The position numbers were made by a program, and so were the translations under genes. DNA of 42,186 nt, taken from a virus. The DNA lies in IMG/VR virus record IMGVR_UViG_3300037141_000319, positions 1 through 42,186 of that record; one strand, written 5' to 3'. How positions within the stretch are numbered: position 1 is the first letter of the stretch; every line of letters starts with the position of its first letter. This document shows positions 29,865 through 38,578 of this stretch, one piece after another. The notes beneath the pieces were generated by a model, which saw only the letters and a program-made list of their open reading frames with translations, had not been told where the DNA came from and made no database searches.

Positions 29865-32630
29865 TTATTGCTCGTATTCAGAACCCTCGAGAGTTAGAGA
29901 CACCATGGTAAACGGCAGCGGCTGATCTTGCACGATATAAACGTAACCTTCGCGGTCGAAATTGGTGGGCAGGAAAACTTCTTTGTCGCCGGTGTAGATC
30001 TCCGCGGATTGCGCGAGCAGCGCGCCGGGGGCGAACCGGACGGTTTCAAGCACCGCCGGGAGGCCGTTCTTGGGGGGCGAGCCCATTTTAAGCATCAAAG
30101 TTTTGAACAGACGGATGTAAGCTTTGGAGTTTCTCTTAATCGCGCCTTGGGAAGTCCCGATCTGGCTCGGGGGATCGACGCGCACGGGCTGGACGATCGA
30201 GCTGTACCCCAACCCCATGACCATGGTGTGCGGCAGGCTCTGGCCGTAGTCGGGCGGCAAGTCGGGGGGGAGCGTGATCGTGCCGTCGCTCGCCACCGGC
30301 GCCTGCGGCGCGAACGCGAACATGCCCCATTCTTCGGAGTAGTAGGTGCCTATCAGCGTCTGGCCGGACAGCTGCGCGCCGACGGTGTAGGTGAAATTGG
30401 AGGGGTCCACATGGTCGGTCAGGAAATACGCGCAGTCGACGTAAAGCGGTTCTTGGGCGTTGCCCGGAGCGACGAGCGAGTAGGCGCTCTGCCTGACCGT
30501 GTTGCCTCCGATCATGCGTTCGAGGGAGTAAACCGCGGCCGTCCCGCCCTGGTAAGAACGCTTGATCACGAGCCAAAGATCCCGCACGCCCGAAAAAGGA
30601 TTCGGGATCGAACAGACGGATACCACCGAACCGTCGCATAAAAAATTAGCCGAGTCGGTGTAGAACTGCCCGGTGCCGGTGACATTATCGAAAATATTAT
30701 TGCCCACGCCGTTGGCCGGGTTGAAACCGCCCATCTGGTGGGTGTGCCAGGTCGTGATCGAAAGCTTTCTGTCCCGGGTCAGGCCGAATAAATTACCGTC
30801 AGTGTCCACCGCCCAGAGCGTGCTCCGGCTCGCGTCCCAGTCGATCTGCCGGTACTTGCGGCGCCCGGCGTAGGGGTTCTGCCAGAACGTCGTCTGGCCT
30901 TCTTCGTCCCGCGGGTAATCATCGAAAAAAAGCTGCACCGGCTCGCCGAAGAAGCTTTGGTCGAAATAGTTGTACTGGTAAGCGCGGATTTCGTCTTTCT
31001 TTTGCAGCACGAACATGAGTTCGTAGCCGATCCGGATCGCCTGGACGTTGTCGCTGCCGTAGTGCGACTGGATCGTACAGGGGGAGTTGGCCACGTCGAA
31101 AGACTCCTGCACCGGCGCGCAGATCCACTCTTGGACGGCCGTGCCGATGAACAGTTGCTGATCGGGTGATAAATATTGGATCGCGTCGAGAGACGTCGTC
31201 GCGAGCGAGATTCTAAACGGCTGGCTGCCCAAAGGCGCCGTGCTCTGCCCGTCGCCTTGCGAGTCGTCGACCGGGAAATAAACCCAGTTGGAGACAGCCA
31301 CCACGGGATAACCATTCCCGTTATTTACCGGGGGGGATACGACCACGCCCGCCACAATACTTTGATTGGGACCGTCTCCAAGCGCTGAAAATTTACACGC
31401 CGTAGTTAACTGGGAAGAAGGCGCGCCGAAAGCGTCCGTCGCCGTGAACCAAAGGGCGTTCGGTTGGTGGATCGTGCCGGCCAAACAAAGGCGCTGTTGG
31501 TAGATCGCGCACGCTTTCGGCCAGCCGCGGTAATTCGACCAAGCGGATTCCCACCAAGCGGGGGTCGTAGTCGCGCTGGAATAATTGCTCGGCACGCCGT
31601 TAAACGCCTTGCAAACGGCCACAGTGGAACTGGTGACGGACAGCACCTGCAGGAATAAGATGCCGTTATTGGTGTTGTTCCCGGTCATCGTGCCGCCCTC
31701 GCCGACCGCGATCGCGAAGAAAGCGCCGTCCGTCGGCGTCGAATTCGCTTCAGGATTGCAGGCCGTTCGAGGGGCGTGCAGGGCATTGAAAAACGGCACG
31801 GAACTCGTCAGATTTCCCGTGACCTGGCCGCTTCCCGAGAAAGTGAATTTCATCGTGGCGGCGGTCGTATTCTGGTTCAAGTAGGGCCGGCTCTGCCCGA
31901 GCGCGAGCCCGGAAAGACCGGCGTCGTAGGGGGTCACGCCGAAACTGTCGGGGGCGGTGAGCGCCACGACTTGCGGCTGGTAATCGGGGTGGGTGAGGAA
32001 CATGACGTCGTTCGCCTGGCAGAACTGCACCGACCAGATATCGTCATCGTAAGTTTGCAGCGAGTCCGGAACGTCCAGGATCGTCGCGGGCGACCCCGCG
32101 GAATTCACGCCCGTATTCGCGACCGCCCCCGGACCGCCCTGGCGGGTGTACACCGCTTGGTCGGTGGCCGTGACGGCGACTTTTGTGGACTTGCACCTGT
32201 AGGGCAGCACTCCCGTTCCGATGCTTCCGGCGAACGTTCCGCTATTTCCGACCGCGCGGTAATACTGCATATACGCTCCGCCGTCGGAGCCGTTCGGGTT
32301 CACGCCCGCGCCCTGGAGAACGGACCACCGGTCGGTTCCGATCACGAGCGCGTAAGCGAGCGATTGGCTGACGATGAACGGAAAAACGCGGGGGGGGGAA
32401 CTTTGGTGGGAACCTACGGTGCCCTGCGCGTTCGGAGTCGCTTCATTGGCGCAAAGATAATCCGTGAAAAGCGTCCCGGGTCGCCGGTAGGCGCCGCCGG
32501 AGAGCAGCGGGATCATATTCTGGAGCAGCTCGCAGGAGTGCAAGTACTGCGGTAGGTCGGTGCGGCCGAGCGCGTCTCCGCTGATCTGGCCGCCGAGCAG
32601 ACTGTTTTTTAAGACCCTATACTTGCCCAT
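29865..32630 (-). CDS. Tail tubular protein B (gp12-like)
   Basis: 921 residues from ATG 32630, overlapping the tail tube A stop. N-terminal GKYRVLKNSLLGGQISGDALGRTDLPQYLHSCELLQNMIPLLSGGAYRRPGT is the typical opening of phage gp12-like proteins. A long beta-rich body follows. It forms the nozzle of the short tail to which fibres attach. The upstream ORF extension is rejected for lack of ribosome site. Confidence 0.88.
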   Translation of the reverse strand: MGKYRVLKNSLLGGQISGDALGRTDLPQYLHSCELLQNMIPLLSGGAYRRPGTLFTDYLCANEATPNAQGTVGSHQSSPPRVFPFIVSQSLAYALVIGTDRWSVLQGAGVNPNGSDGGAYMQYYRAVGNSGTFAGSIGTGVLPYRCKSTKVAVTATDQAVYTRQGGPGAVANTGVNSAGSPATILDVPDSLQTYDDDIWSVQFCQANDVMFLTHPDYQPQVVALTAPDSFGVTPYDAGLSGLALGQSRPYLNQNTTAATMKFTFSGSGQVTGNLTSSVPFFNALHAPRTACNPEANSTPTDGAFFAIAVGEGGTMTGNNTNNGILFLQVLSVTSSTVAVCKAFNGVPSNYSSATTTPAWWESAWSNYRGWPKACAIYQQRLCLAGTIHQPNALWFTATDAFGAPSSQLTTACKFSALGDGPNQSIVAGVVVSPPVNNGNGYPVVAVSNWVYFPVDDSQGDGQSTAPLGSQPFRISLATTSLDAIQYLSPDQQLFIGTAVQEWICAPVQESFDVANSPCTIQSHYGSDNVQAIRIGYELMFVLQKKDEIRAYQYNYFDQSFFGEPVQLFFDDYPRDEEGQTTFWQNPYAGRRKYRQIDWDASRSTLWAVDTDGNLFGLTRDRKLSITTWHTHQMGGFNPANGVGNNIFDNVTGTGQFYTDSANFLCDGSVVSVCSIPNPFSGVRDLWLVIKRSYQGGTAAVYSLERMIGGNTVRQSAYSLVAPGNAQEPLYVDCAYFLTDHVDPSNFTYTVGAQLSGQTLIGTYYSEEWGMFAFAPQAPVASDGTITLPPDLPPDYGQSLPHTMVMGLGYSSIVQPVRVDPPSQIGTSQGAIKRNSKAYIRLFKTLMLKMGSPPKNGLPAVLETVRFAPGALLAQSAEIYTGDKEVFLPTNFDREGYVYIVQDQPLPFTMVSLTLEGSEYEQ

Positions 32631-33253
32631 CAGGGTCCGTAAGGCTCGGGCGCCCCGGCGTCGACGGGCCAAAACTGGTTGTAGCCGTATTTACGGGAAC
32701 TCGACCAGAAGTCGGCGATCAGCCGCTCCGGCGTCCCGATCACGGCGTTCGTGCTGCGGGCTTCGGCCAGGCACTTCTCGTAGCCCTTGGTCATTTCTTG
32801 CTGCAGCGGCACGGACTGCACGAGCGAGAGAGCGATCTGCGCGGCCATCTTCCAGGCGAGGGCCTCCGCGAACTGCGCGTCCCAGGAAGTCGGGTCGGTG
32901 TTCTGGTAGATCGCCAGGATGTCGATCCCGTCGGCTTTGTTGCAGAAAATCTGCCCGCCGATTTCCGTCCACGGGTTCGTGCGTACTTGCCAGACGCGAA
33001 GAATATCCGACGGGATATCGTAGGCCGCTTGGTAATCGAAAGTAGGGGGCGTTGCCGACGGCACGCCTAAGTTGCCCTGGCGAAGCGCGAAGCGCCACGG
33101 GGCCGCGCGCATGACTTCATCGCGCAGTATGGGGTAAAGCAACGCGCAGGTATTGGAAGTGCGTGTGTTGTCTTGCAGCGACGACATCTGCTCAGCGCCG
33201 ACTTTTAGGGCCGCGCTATTACAGATATTGACGTCCGAGAAGCCTACTTCCAT
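32630..33253 (-). CDS. Tail tubular protein A (gp11-like)
   Basis: 207 residues. SDVNICNSAALKVGAEQMSSLQDNTRTSNTCALLYPILRDEVMRAAPWRFAL and YDIPSDILRVWQV match the gp11-like gatekeeper family. It docks below the portal and joins tail tube B. It follows the strong terminator at 33270, so it may be transcribed by read-through. Confidence 0.88.
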   Translation of the reverse strand: MEVGFSDVNICNSAALKVGAEQMSSLQDNTRTSNTCALLYPILRDEVMRAAPWRFALRQGNLGVPSATPPTFDYQAAYDIPSDILRVWQVRTNPWTEIGGQIFCNKADGIDILAIYQNTDPTSWDAQFAEALAWKMAAQIALSLVQSVPLQQEMTKGYEKCLAEARSTNAVIGTPERLIADFWSSSRKYGYNQFWPVDAGAPEPYGP

Positions 33254-33269
33254 TCAAAAACCGCCTTTT

Positions 33270-33302
33270 AAAAAAGGCCCCGGGGGAGATAAGCCCGGGG
33301 CC
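33270..33302 (-). terminator. Rho-independent terminator after the capsid genes
   Basis: A 9-bp perfect stem GGCCCCGGG/CCCGGGGCC (33276-33284 and 33294-33302) with a 9-base loop. On the leftward strand it is followed by a run of T (bases 33270-33275 read as A on the plus strand). It lies between the decoration and tail tube A genes. Confidence 0.85.
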
Positions 33303-33317
33303 CCTCTGCGAAGAGTC

Positions 33318-33818
33318 TCAGCCGCCGGTCTTGGTGTATTCGACTTCGAAATACAGGGACTTCCCGGTCGCGCCCGAGCTGCCCACGGTGCAGACGGCCT
33401 GCGCCTGAACCTGGGAAGAGAGCGGTATCTGGGTGTAGTACGTGCCCTGCTGGGCGTTGCCGTACGCCGAGGTGTAGGTGACGGCCGACCCGACGACCAC
33501 CGCCGAGAAGAACGCCGAGGCGCTCGCGGCCTGCGGGGTGAGGGACCCCGTAGGACCCGCCGCTCCGGCCAGGTAGCCGAAGTTCAGCGCGCAAGCGCCG
33601 CCCAGGCTGACCGGGGCGGCGATTTTCGCGTTGAGAAGAACCGCGCCTTCCGGGATCGGGCCGCCGACATTGATCGTGTCGTTGGCGACCAGGTCGGCCG
33701 TGAGGACGAACAGGTCCAAGATCCGGAGAGTCAGCGAGTTATACTGTCCTTCTTCGATCTGCTCGATCGGGGAGGCCTGGGTATTGGCGTAGTTAACGCC
33801 ATTGTAAGCAGTGCTCAT
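33318..33818 (-). CDS. Capsid-associated protein (decoration candidate)
   Basis: 166 residues, rich in Ala, Gly, Ser, Thr and Val, with beta-strand pattern throughout, no Lys-rich region and no signal peptide. It is placed 22 bases after the capsid gene and before a strong terminator, the place used by head decoration proteins. Its sequence echoes the exported 182-residue protein (41692-181) only in general style. I do not recognise the family. Confidence 0.7.
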   Translation of the reverse strand: MSTAYNGVNYANTQASPIEQIEEGQYNSLTLRILDLFVLTADLVANDTINVGGPIPEGAVLLNAKIAAPVSLGGACALNFGYLAGAAGPTGSLTPQAASASAFFSAVVVGSAVTYTSAYGNAQQGTYYTQIPLSSQVQAQAVCTVGSSGATGKSLYFEVEYTKTGG

Positions 33819-33840
33819 ATGTTTCCTTTTCTATCCCGGC

Positions 33841-34782
33841 TTAGGTAGCCGAGACGATCTCCACGACTTTAACTTCTTCCATACGAACCGCCCCGAAGTC
33901 CATGCTGTTGTAGACCTGGATGGAGTAAGAGTAGTCCGCGCGCTCGTCAATCCGACCGACCGCTTCTTCGTTCTTGCCCAAGATCAAGCCGTCGCCGACG
34001 AAGGCGAAAGCCGATTTCTCGGTACCGGCCAGGGCCAAGTTGCCCGCGGCCGTCGAGTAGAGGCCGGTCACCGGGTCATAGGTCGTGCCGCTCGAGTAAA
34101 CCGAGCTGGCCACGATCAACTCCGAATGGATGAACTTGAAACCCAAGTAGGTGTCGAGTTCGCCGTTCACCAGGGCTTTGACGGTGTTGTAGTCCGCCGA
34201 AGTGACCTGCGTCTGGCCGAGGAGGTTGACCAGCTGGGCGGCGTTGTGGACGATGTAGCGGGTGCCCACGGCTTCCGCGGAGTCGAACAACTGCTTGGCC
34301 TGGAGCAAAGCGTTGACGTTCAAAGAACTCAAAGCGCCCTGGGACACGCACGCGAGCTTCTGGCCGTTGCCGAGCGCCTGGGTGTTGGAGCCGCTTTCGC
34401 CGGTCGTCGCGGTCGAAAGCGCGGCATTGATGATCACGGTGTCCATCGCGCGGCCGAGCGACATGGAGGCCGCCTGCGCGAACTGGTTTTCCGGGTCGTG
34501 GACCTGGAGCAGCTTGTCTTTACGATCGACCATGGTCGACCATTCGTACATGCTGGTCGTCAAGGCCCGGCGGGACAGGGTGATGTCCAGATTCGGGGTC
34601 GGGCTGTTGCGCGAAACTTTCTTCTGCGCTGTCGCCAGGGCCATACGATCGAAATATTCGGTCTTGCCTTTGAAGACTTCGGTGCGGACGCACGGCGCGA
34701 GGCGCGACATGCGCTGCTGGCTGAGCTGATAGACGTTGGCGGTGTACGCTTGTACCCGCCACTGCTCGATATTAAAGTTCAA
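33841..34782 (-). CDS. Major capsid protein
   Basis: About 313 residues. NFNIEQWRVQAYTANVYQLSQQRMSRLAPCVRTEVFKGKTEYFDRMAL is the N-terminal arm of a podovirus HK97-fold capsid protein. SRRALTTSMYEWSTMVDRKDKL and the C-terminal KVVEIV strand also fit. I chose TTG 34782, five bases after GGGGG; TTG 34794 is in frame and possible. No ATG or GTG exists before the upstream TAG. It is isolated by terminators on both sides (34983-35017 and 33270-33302), as expected for a strongly expressed protein. Confidence 0.9.
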   Translation of the reverse strand: MNFNIEQWRVQAYTANVYQLSQQRMSRLAPCVRTEVFKGKTEYFDRMALATAQKKVSRNSPTPNLDITLSRRALTTSMYEWSTMVDRKDKLLQVHDPENQFAQAASMSLGRAMDTVIINAALSTATTGESGSNTQALGNGQKLACVSQGALSSLNVNALLQAKQLFDSAEAVGTRYIVHNAAQLVNLLGQTQVTSADYNTVKALVNGELDTYLGFKFIHSELIVASSVYSSGTTYDPVTGLYSTAAGNLALAGTEKSAFAFVGDGLILGKNEEAVGRIDERADYSYSIQVYNSMDFGAVRMEEVKVVEIVSAT

Positions 34783-35095
34783 GGGAACCCCCAATGCCTG
34801 ACCGGGAAAGCCTTTGGCCGTGCCCCGGAGAAGCGGGAAACGAAACTAGTGTTTGGCTAGTCGGGTGTCCTGGAGGCGGGTGTCCCTCACGGGGCCGCTC
34901 TTTCGATGAAAGCCTGTTCTCACCGAAATATATGGGCCGAATTCCTAATAGTGTGGATCAGGTCCTTCGGGGCGTCAAGACGAAATAAAAAGGCCACCGC
35001 ATCCTTGCAATGGCCTTGCGCAACTTGCCCCCGGCGCGCACCGGGTAGGATGTCCGGCATTGCCGGTGTCGTCGGATTACCAGACGCGGCTCTGG
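34783..35095. promoter_or_regulatory. Intergenic region upstream of the capsid gene
   Basis: 313 bases with no convincing gene. It holds the scaffold terminator (34983-35017) and must hold the capsid leader. On the minus strand TATATT at 34927-34932 could be a -10 box, with no good -35. A second minus-strand candidate is TTGACG near 34975 with CACACT 17 bases later. I see a second small inverted repeat CCGGCATTGCCGG at about 35053-35065. Confidence 0.4.
34983..35017 (-). terminator. Rho-independent terminator after the scaffold gene
   Basis: A 7-bp stem AAGGCCA/TGGCCTT (34990-34996 and 35011-35017), 14-base loop, then on the leftward strand TTTTTATTT. It follows the scaffold stop by about 80 bases. 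Confidence 0.75.
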
Positions 35096-36019
35096 TTACT
35101 TTCCGCCCGTTTTCTGCTTGAACAGGGAGGCGTAGCGTTCTTTGGTCGAGGCGTAGGCGCCGTCGGTGGGCTTCATGGCGAAAAGCCGGCCTTGGACCGC
35201 GGCGATCTCGGCGTCGAGTTCGGCGGGCGTCACCCGACCGTCGCTCACGCCGCCTTCGCGGAGCTTGTCCTCGCCGTAGAGCTTGGCGGCTTCGGTGAAG
35301 GCTTTTAAAATCACGGGGTCGTTATGGGCGCCGTATTTCGTCAGGGCTTCGGCCAGCGCCGGACCGCCGAGTTTGGTCGCCGCGAAATTGGCGCGTTGGA
35401 TATTGCGCTCGTAGCCGTCGCCCCATTCTTTTTTCAGGCTGTCCAGCCCGGCCTGCATGGCTTGCTTGGCGGTCGTGGACTTGGAAGTCTCCAAGACGCC
35501 CTCGAGCTTCATATACTCCGTCACGAGCTTGTTCAGCGCGGCGGGCTCGACGCCCAGATCAGCGCCCATTTTTTTCGCCCATTCCACCGTCTCCGGCGGG
35601 ACTTTGACGCCTTCGAAAGCGCCCAGGTCGTATTTGGACGCGTCCGTCGGAATGCCCATTTGTTCCCTAAAAGCTTTGATCTCTTCGGACGACGCATCTT
35701 TACCCGGCTTAAATACGCCTTTCTGGCCGAATTTTTTCTGCAGTTCGATATGCGCTTTGGCCAGATTCGGGATGTCCGAATACTTGCTCAGCGTCGCGTC
35801 CGCTTTGAGATCGTCCGGCAAAGAATCGCGCCAAGACGCCGCGCCTGAAGCGCCAGTACCCAAAGAACTTTTATCGGGGGCTCCAGCAGCCGGAGCAGCC
35901 CCACCAGGAGCAGGGCTACCACTACCAGCAGCGCCGGCGCTGCCAGCGTCACCGCCAGACCCTGCGCCAGCCCCAGTAGCATTTCCACTCGGTTCCCCCG
36001 TTCCGACACCTAAGCTCAT
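35096..36019 (-). CDS. Scaffolding protein
   Basis: 307 residues. A long Gly/Ala/Ser-rich N-terminus (to about 55) precedes WRDSLPDDLKADATLSKYSDIPNLAKAHIELQKKFG (about 63-97), a pattern common in scaffolds of T7-like and related phages, then helices and a basic C-terminus FKQKTGGK. The position just upstream of the capsid gene agrees. It overlaps the preceding gene by ATGA. Its N-terminal low-complexity segment is encoded by a CAG/CCA/GCA-rich repeat tract at 35880-35990. Confidence 0.85.
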   Translation of the reverse strand: MSLGVGTGEPSGNATGAGAGSGGDAGSAGAAGSGSPAPGGAAPAAGAPDKSSLGTGASGAASWRDSLPDDLKADATLSKYSDIPNLAKAHIELQKKFGQKGVFKPGKDASSEEIKAFREQMGIPTDASKYDLGAFEGVKVPPETVEWAKKMGADLGVEPAALNKLVTEYMKLEGVLETSKSTTAKQAMQAGLDSLKKEWGDGYERNIQRANFAATKLGGPALAEALTKYGAHNDPVILKAFTEAAKLYGEDKLREGGVSDGRVTPAELDAEIAAVQGRLFAMKPTDGAYASTKERYASLFKQKTGGK

Positions 36020-36303
36020 ACGAATTCTCCTTTTAGAATTCTATCAAGATCCGCCAGATCCACCCTGGCTCGCCCCAATAGGTATAAAACAACATCCCGC
36101 TTGCCTTCGGCTCGAGCTAGCGCGAGCGCGTCTTCGGTCTCGGGCAAAGGATTCAGTATATAATACTTGTTCATTAAATCGGTCATGACTTCGCGTCCCT
36201 GCTCGGTCCCGAAAAACTGCTTGAAACAAATCGCTTTCTGGCGCTGGTCTTCGAGTCGCTTCTTCTCGTCCGCTTCGAATATGCGCTTCTTTCCTAAAAT
36301 CAC
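36016..36303 (-). CDS. Bbp19-like head protein
   Basis: 95 residues. CFKQFFGTEQGREVMTDLMNKYYI...ARAEGKRDVVLYLLGR fits the Bbp19-like family of small phage proteins encoded beside the portal. Charged and helical throughout. Overlaps both neighbours by ATGA. The role is unproven, perhaps in head assembly. Confidence 0.65.
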   Translation of the reverse strand: MILGKKRIFEADEKKRLEDQRQKAICFKQFFGTEQGREVMTDLMNKYYILNPLPETEDALALARAEGKRDVVLYLLGRARVDLADLDRILKGEFV

Positions 36304-38057
36304 TGAGGCATTCCTCCCTGCGGGGGCTGCTGTTGCTGGGCTTGTTTACCGGCGACCATCTGTTGCACCATCGGCGCCGCGTTCTTGGCGACTTCGCTCT
36401 GGTGCAGCTGGTCTTGCTGCTGCTGCGCTTTCTGCGCTTGGGCTTTCTGGGCCGCCCTGGTTTTGCGCATTTCCTGGTCCGTCGGCATGAGTCTCTCCGG
36501 CACGCCGTAGCCCGTGAGGACTTCGCGGGTCAGGTCGTCCAGCTTCACGTTGTCCATGATGTCCGGCCGCATCTGGGCGATGGGTTGGAGGGTAGTGATC
36601 GCGCGTTGAATATTCTGCATTTCCTGCATGCGCTGGGCGCGGGCGAGTAGGGAGGAATAGCGCACTTTGAACGGCAGCTTAGCGACCTGCGCGGGCGGCG
36701 GAGGGAACATTCTACTGCGGTTCATAATGCCAAACAGCCGGGTGATCAAAGGACGAAGTAACTCGAAGTGCTGCCGGCCCAACACAGGCCCCATCGCGCG
36801 CATCTGTTCGTCGGCGATCTGGCGGACTTCTTCGGCCGTGCGCTGCGGGCTTTCTTGAGGGAGCTTCAAATCATCCAAGTGAAAGCCGGAGCGAATGCGC
36901 TTTCTGACGTCTTCGAGCGTATTCTGTCCAAGGTCAATACGCGCGCCCGTGATCAGCGGCTTAGGCGGCTCCGCGCCCGCGCGTACGATCGTCAGGCCGG
37001 CCGGCGTGAGCCTGACCTGCCCGATGACCGAATCGTCTTCTACTAAGAACGGCGGCGATACAGTAATCTGGGCCGCCTGAATCACCGTCAGCATCATGGC
37101 GTTCAGCATCATGATGTCGGGGAGCATCTGGAACCCCGGGCCGCGCCCGTAGAGTTCGCCGGTGGTTTTAGACCAGCGGGGCGTGCAGTACGGGAATTCT
37201 TCGTAGCTGCTTTGGGAAAGAATAAACTTCTTGTCGTAAAGCAAGTAGGTCGACGAAAATTTATGCCTCTTGGCCATCACTTTGTCGGTCTGTTCGTTAT
37301 CGCGGACCATCGCGACAGGTTCGACCATGTGTAGAATTTCAATCTGGTCGGTGGCGTTCTTGTCGGCGTTGGTTTGCAGGGCCGAGTACAAATCTTCGGA
37401 CTTCAAGTCCGGGAACATCTGCAAAATCTGATGCGGGCGCAGCTTGAACTTACGCGCCACCGTGTCGACTTGGCCGAGGTAGTTCTCGTCGATGCGTATT
37501 TCTTTGAGCGCACGGGCCGAGAAGTGAACCACGAAGTCGTCGTTCTCTTCCATGTAAAGGCAGGCCGTGCCGGCGGCGCCCAGGTCGATATACGTCTCGT
37601 GAATTTCCGTCTGGAAGTTGGAAGAGTTCAAGACTTGGTACATGCGGTCGCCGACCGTCTCGCACCATTTCTTCACTTCCGGCATGTCGTCGTACTCGGG
37701 GATGCCGAATAGAATCTCGAAGAACCGTAGCTCGGGATTGGTCAGGGTCGAGTGCAACATCGCCGCCAACTGTTCGTTGGCGAGCACCGGAGTCGTGTCG
37801 TAGATGTCGCTCTCGCGATCGTCTCCCGGCATCCGAGACGCGATCACGTCTTCTTTGCGGGGGACCACATACTCGTAAACCCGCTGCCAGTGCAGCTTCC
37901 AGTTGATCGCCGCCGTGTCCATCTGGTCCCAGCGTGCAACTAATCTGGCGGCTTCGTCGCGCTTCTCTTGCGACTGTCCTTGGCCGGTGATGCCTTGGGT
38001 AAACGCGTCGGTCGTGACGCCCGGATTCAAGCCGTAGGTCGTCGCGTCGATGCTCAT
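36300..38057 (-). CDS. Portal protein (head-to-tail connector)
   Basis: 585 residues. WKLHWQRVYEYVVPRKEDVI (about 53-72), YDTTPVLANEQLAAMLHSTLTNPELRFFEI, TCLYMEENDDFVVHFSAR and the helix GRGPGFQMLPDIMMLNAMM match the T7 gp8-like portal. The Gln-rich C-terminus (QAQKAQQQQDQL) is the barrel end. It forms the dodecameric DNA entry ring to which terminase docks. Normal length for the family. Confidence 0.92.
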   Translation of the reverse strand: MSIDATTYGLNPGVTTDAFTQGITGQGQSQEKRDEAARLVARWDQMDTAAINWKLHWQRVYEYVVPRKEDVIASRMPGDDRESDIYDTTPVLANEQLAAMLHSTLTNPELRFFEILFGIPEYDDMPEVKKWCETVGDRMYQVLNSSNFQTEIHETYIDLGAAGTACLYMEENDDFVVHFSARALKEIRIDENYLGQVDTVARKFKLRPHQILQMFPDLKSEDLYSALQTNADKNATDQIEILHMVEPVAMVRDNEQTDKVMAKRHKFSSTYLLYDKKFILSQSSYEEFPYCTPRWSKTTGELYGRGPGFQMLPDIMMLNAMMLTVIQAAQITVSPPFLVEDDSVIGQVRLTPAGLTIVRAGAEPPKPLITGARIDLGQNTLEDVRKRIRSGFHLDDLKLPQESPQRTAEEVRQIADEQMRAMGPVLGRQHFELLRPLITRLFGIMNRSRMFPPPPAQVAKLPFKVRYSSLLARAQRMQEMQNIQRAITTLQPIAQMRPDIMDNVKLDDLTREVLTGYGVPERLMPTDQEMRKTRAAQKAQAQKAQQQQDQLHQSEVAKNAAPMVQQMVAGKQAQQQQPPQGGMPQ

Positions 38058-38578
38058 TTGCCGCCCCCTAGTTTCTGGGGCGGGTTAGCGCCCATGATGC
38101 CAAGACCGGCTGTCGGGCCGCTGTTTCCGGCATTCGCGAGCGATCCGAGCAAGGCGTTGCGCTGGCTCATGGCCGCGCCGTTCGTGATCGTATTGTCCCC
38201 TTCGCCGCCTTCGTTGGCGTTCGCGAGGTTGGAGTAATTCTGCCAGTTGGCCTGCGTTCCGGCGATCTCCGTCTGCCAGGCGGTGAATGCGTTGTAAGCG
38301 TCGGTCACGTCGGTCTGTCCCGTGGTGTAGTTTCCGCTTCCGCCGAACGGGCCTTTGGGCACCGGCGCCGACTGTCCCCCGGCGTACCAACGCCCGGGGG
38401 TGGAATTACCCGCCGACGGCACGACCTGGGTCCACGCCGGGTTCCAGGAACTCGCGTACTGCGCCCCGGCGGCGGAATTCAGAAATTGTTTCATCTGGGC
38501 CGGGTCGTACGTGGAAGAAGCCGTTCCGGTGACGGAAGTATTGTTCTGGGGTGTGCCCGAGCTGCTTCCTCCCATCAT
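38054..38578 (-). CDS. Hypothetical head/packaging region protein
   Basis: 174 residues from ATG 38578 (ATGA overlap with the terminase stop), preferred to the upstream ORF start at 38719 that lies in terminase. The sequence is Gly, Ser, Asn, Thr, Gln-rich and low in charge, with aromatic residues YDPAQMKQFLNSAAG and SWNPAWTQ. It ends LGGGK and overlaps the portal start. Such genes lie between terminase and portal in several podovirus groups. The role is unknown. Confidence 0.7.
   Translation of the reverse strand: MMGGSSSGTPQNNTSVTGTASSTYDPAQMKQFLNSAAGAQYASSWNPAWTQVVPSAGNSTPGRWYAGGQSAPVPKGPFGGSGNYTTGQTDVTDAYNAFTAWQTEIAGTQANWQNYSNLANANEGGEGDNTITNGAAMSQRNALLGSLANAGNSGPTAGLGIMGANPPQKLGGGK

Noticed and set aside
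33811-34860. 349-codon open frame on the plus strand
   Set aside because: It is antisense to the capsid gene, with no recognisable domain.
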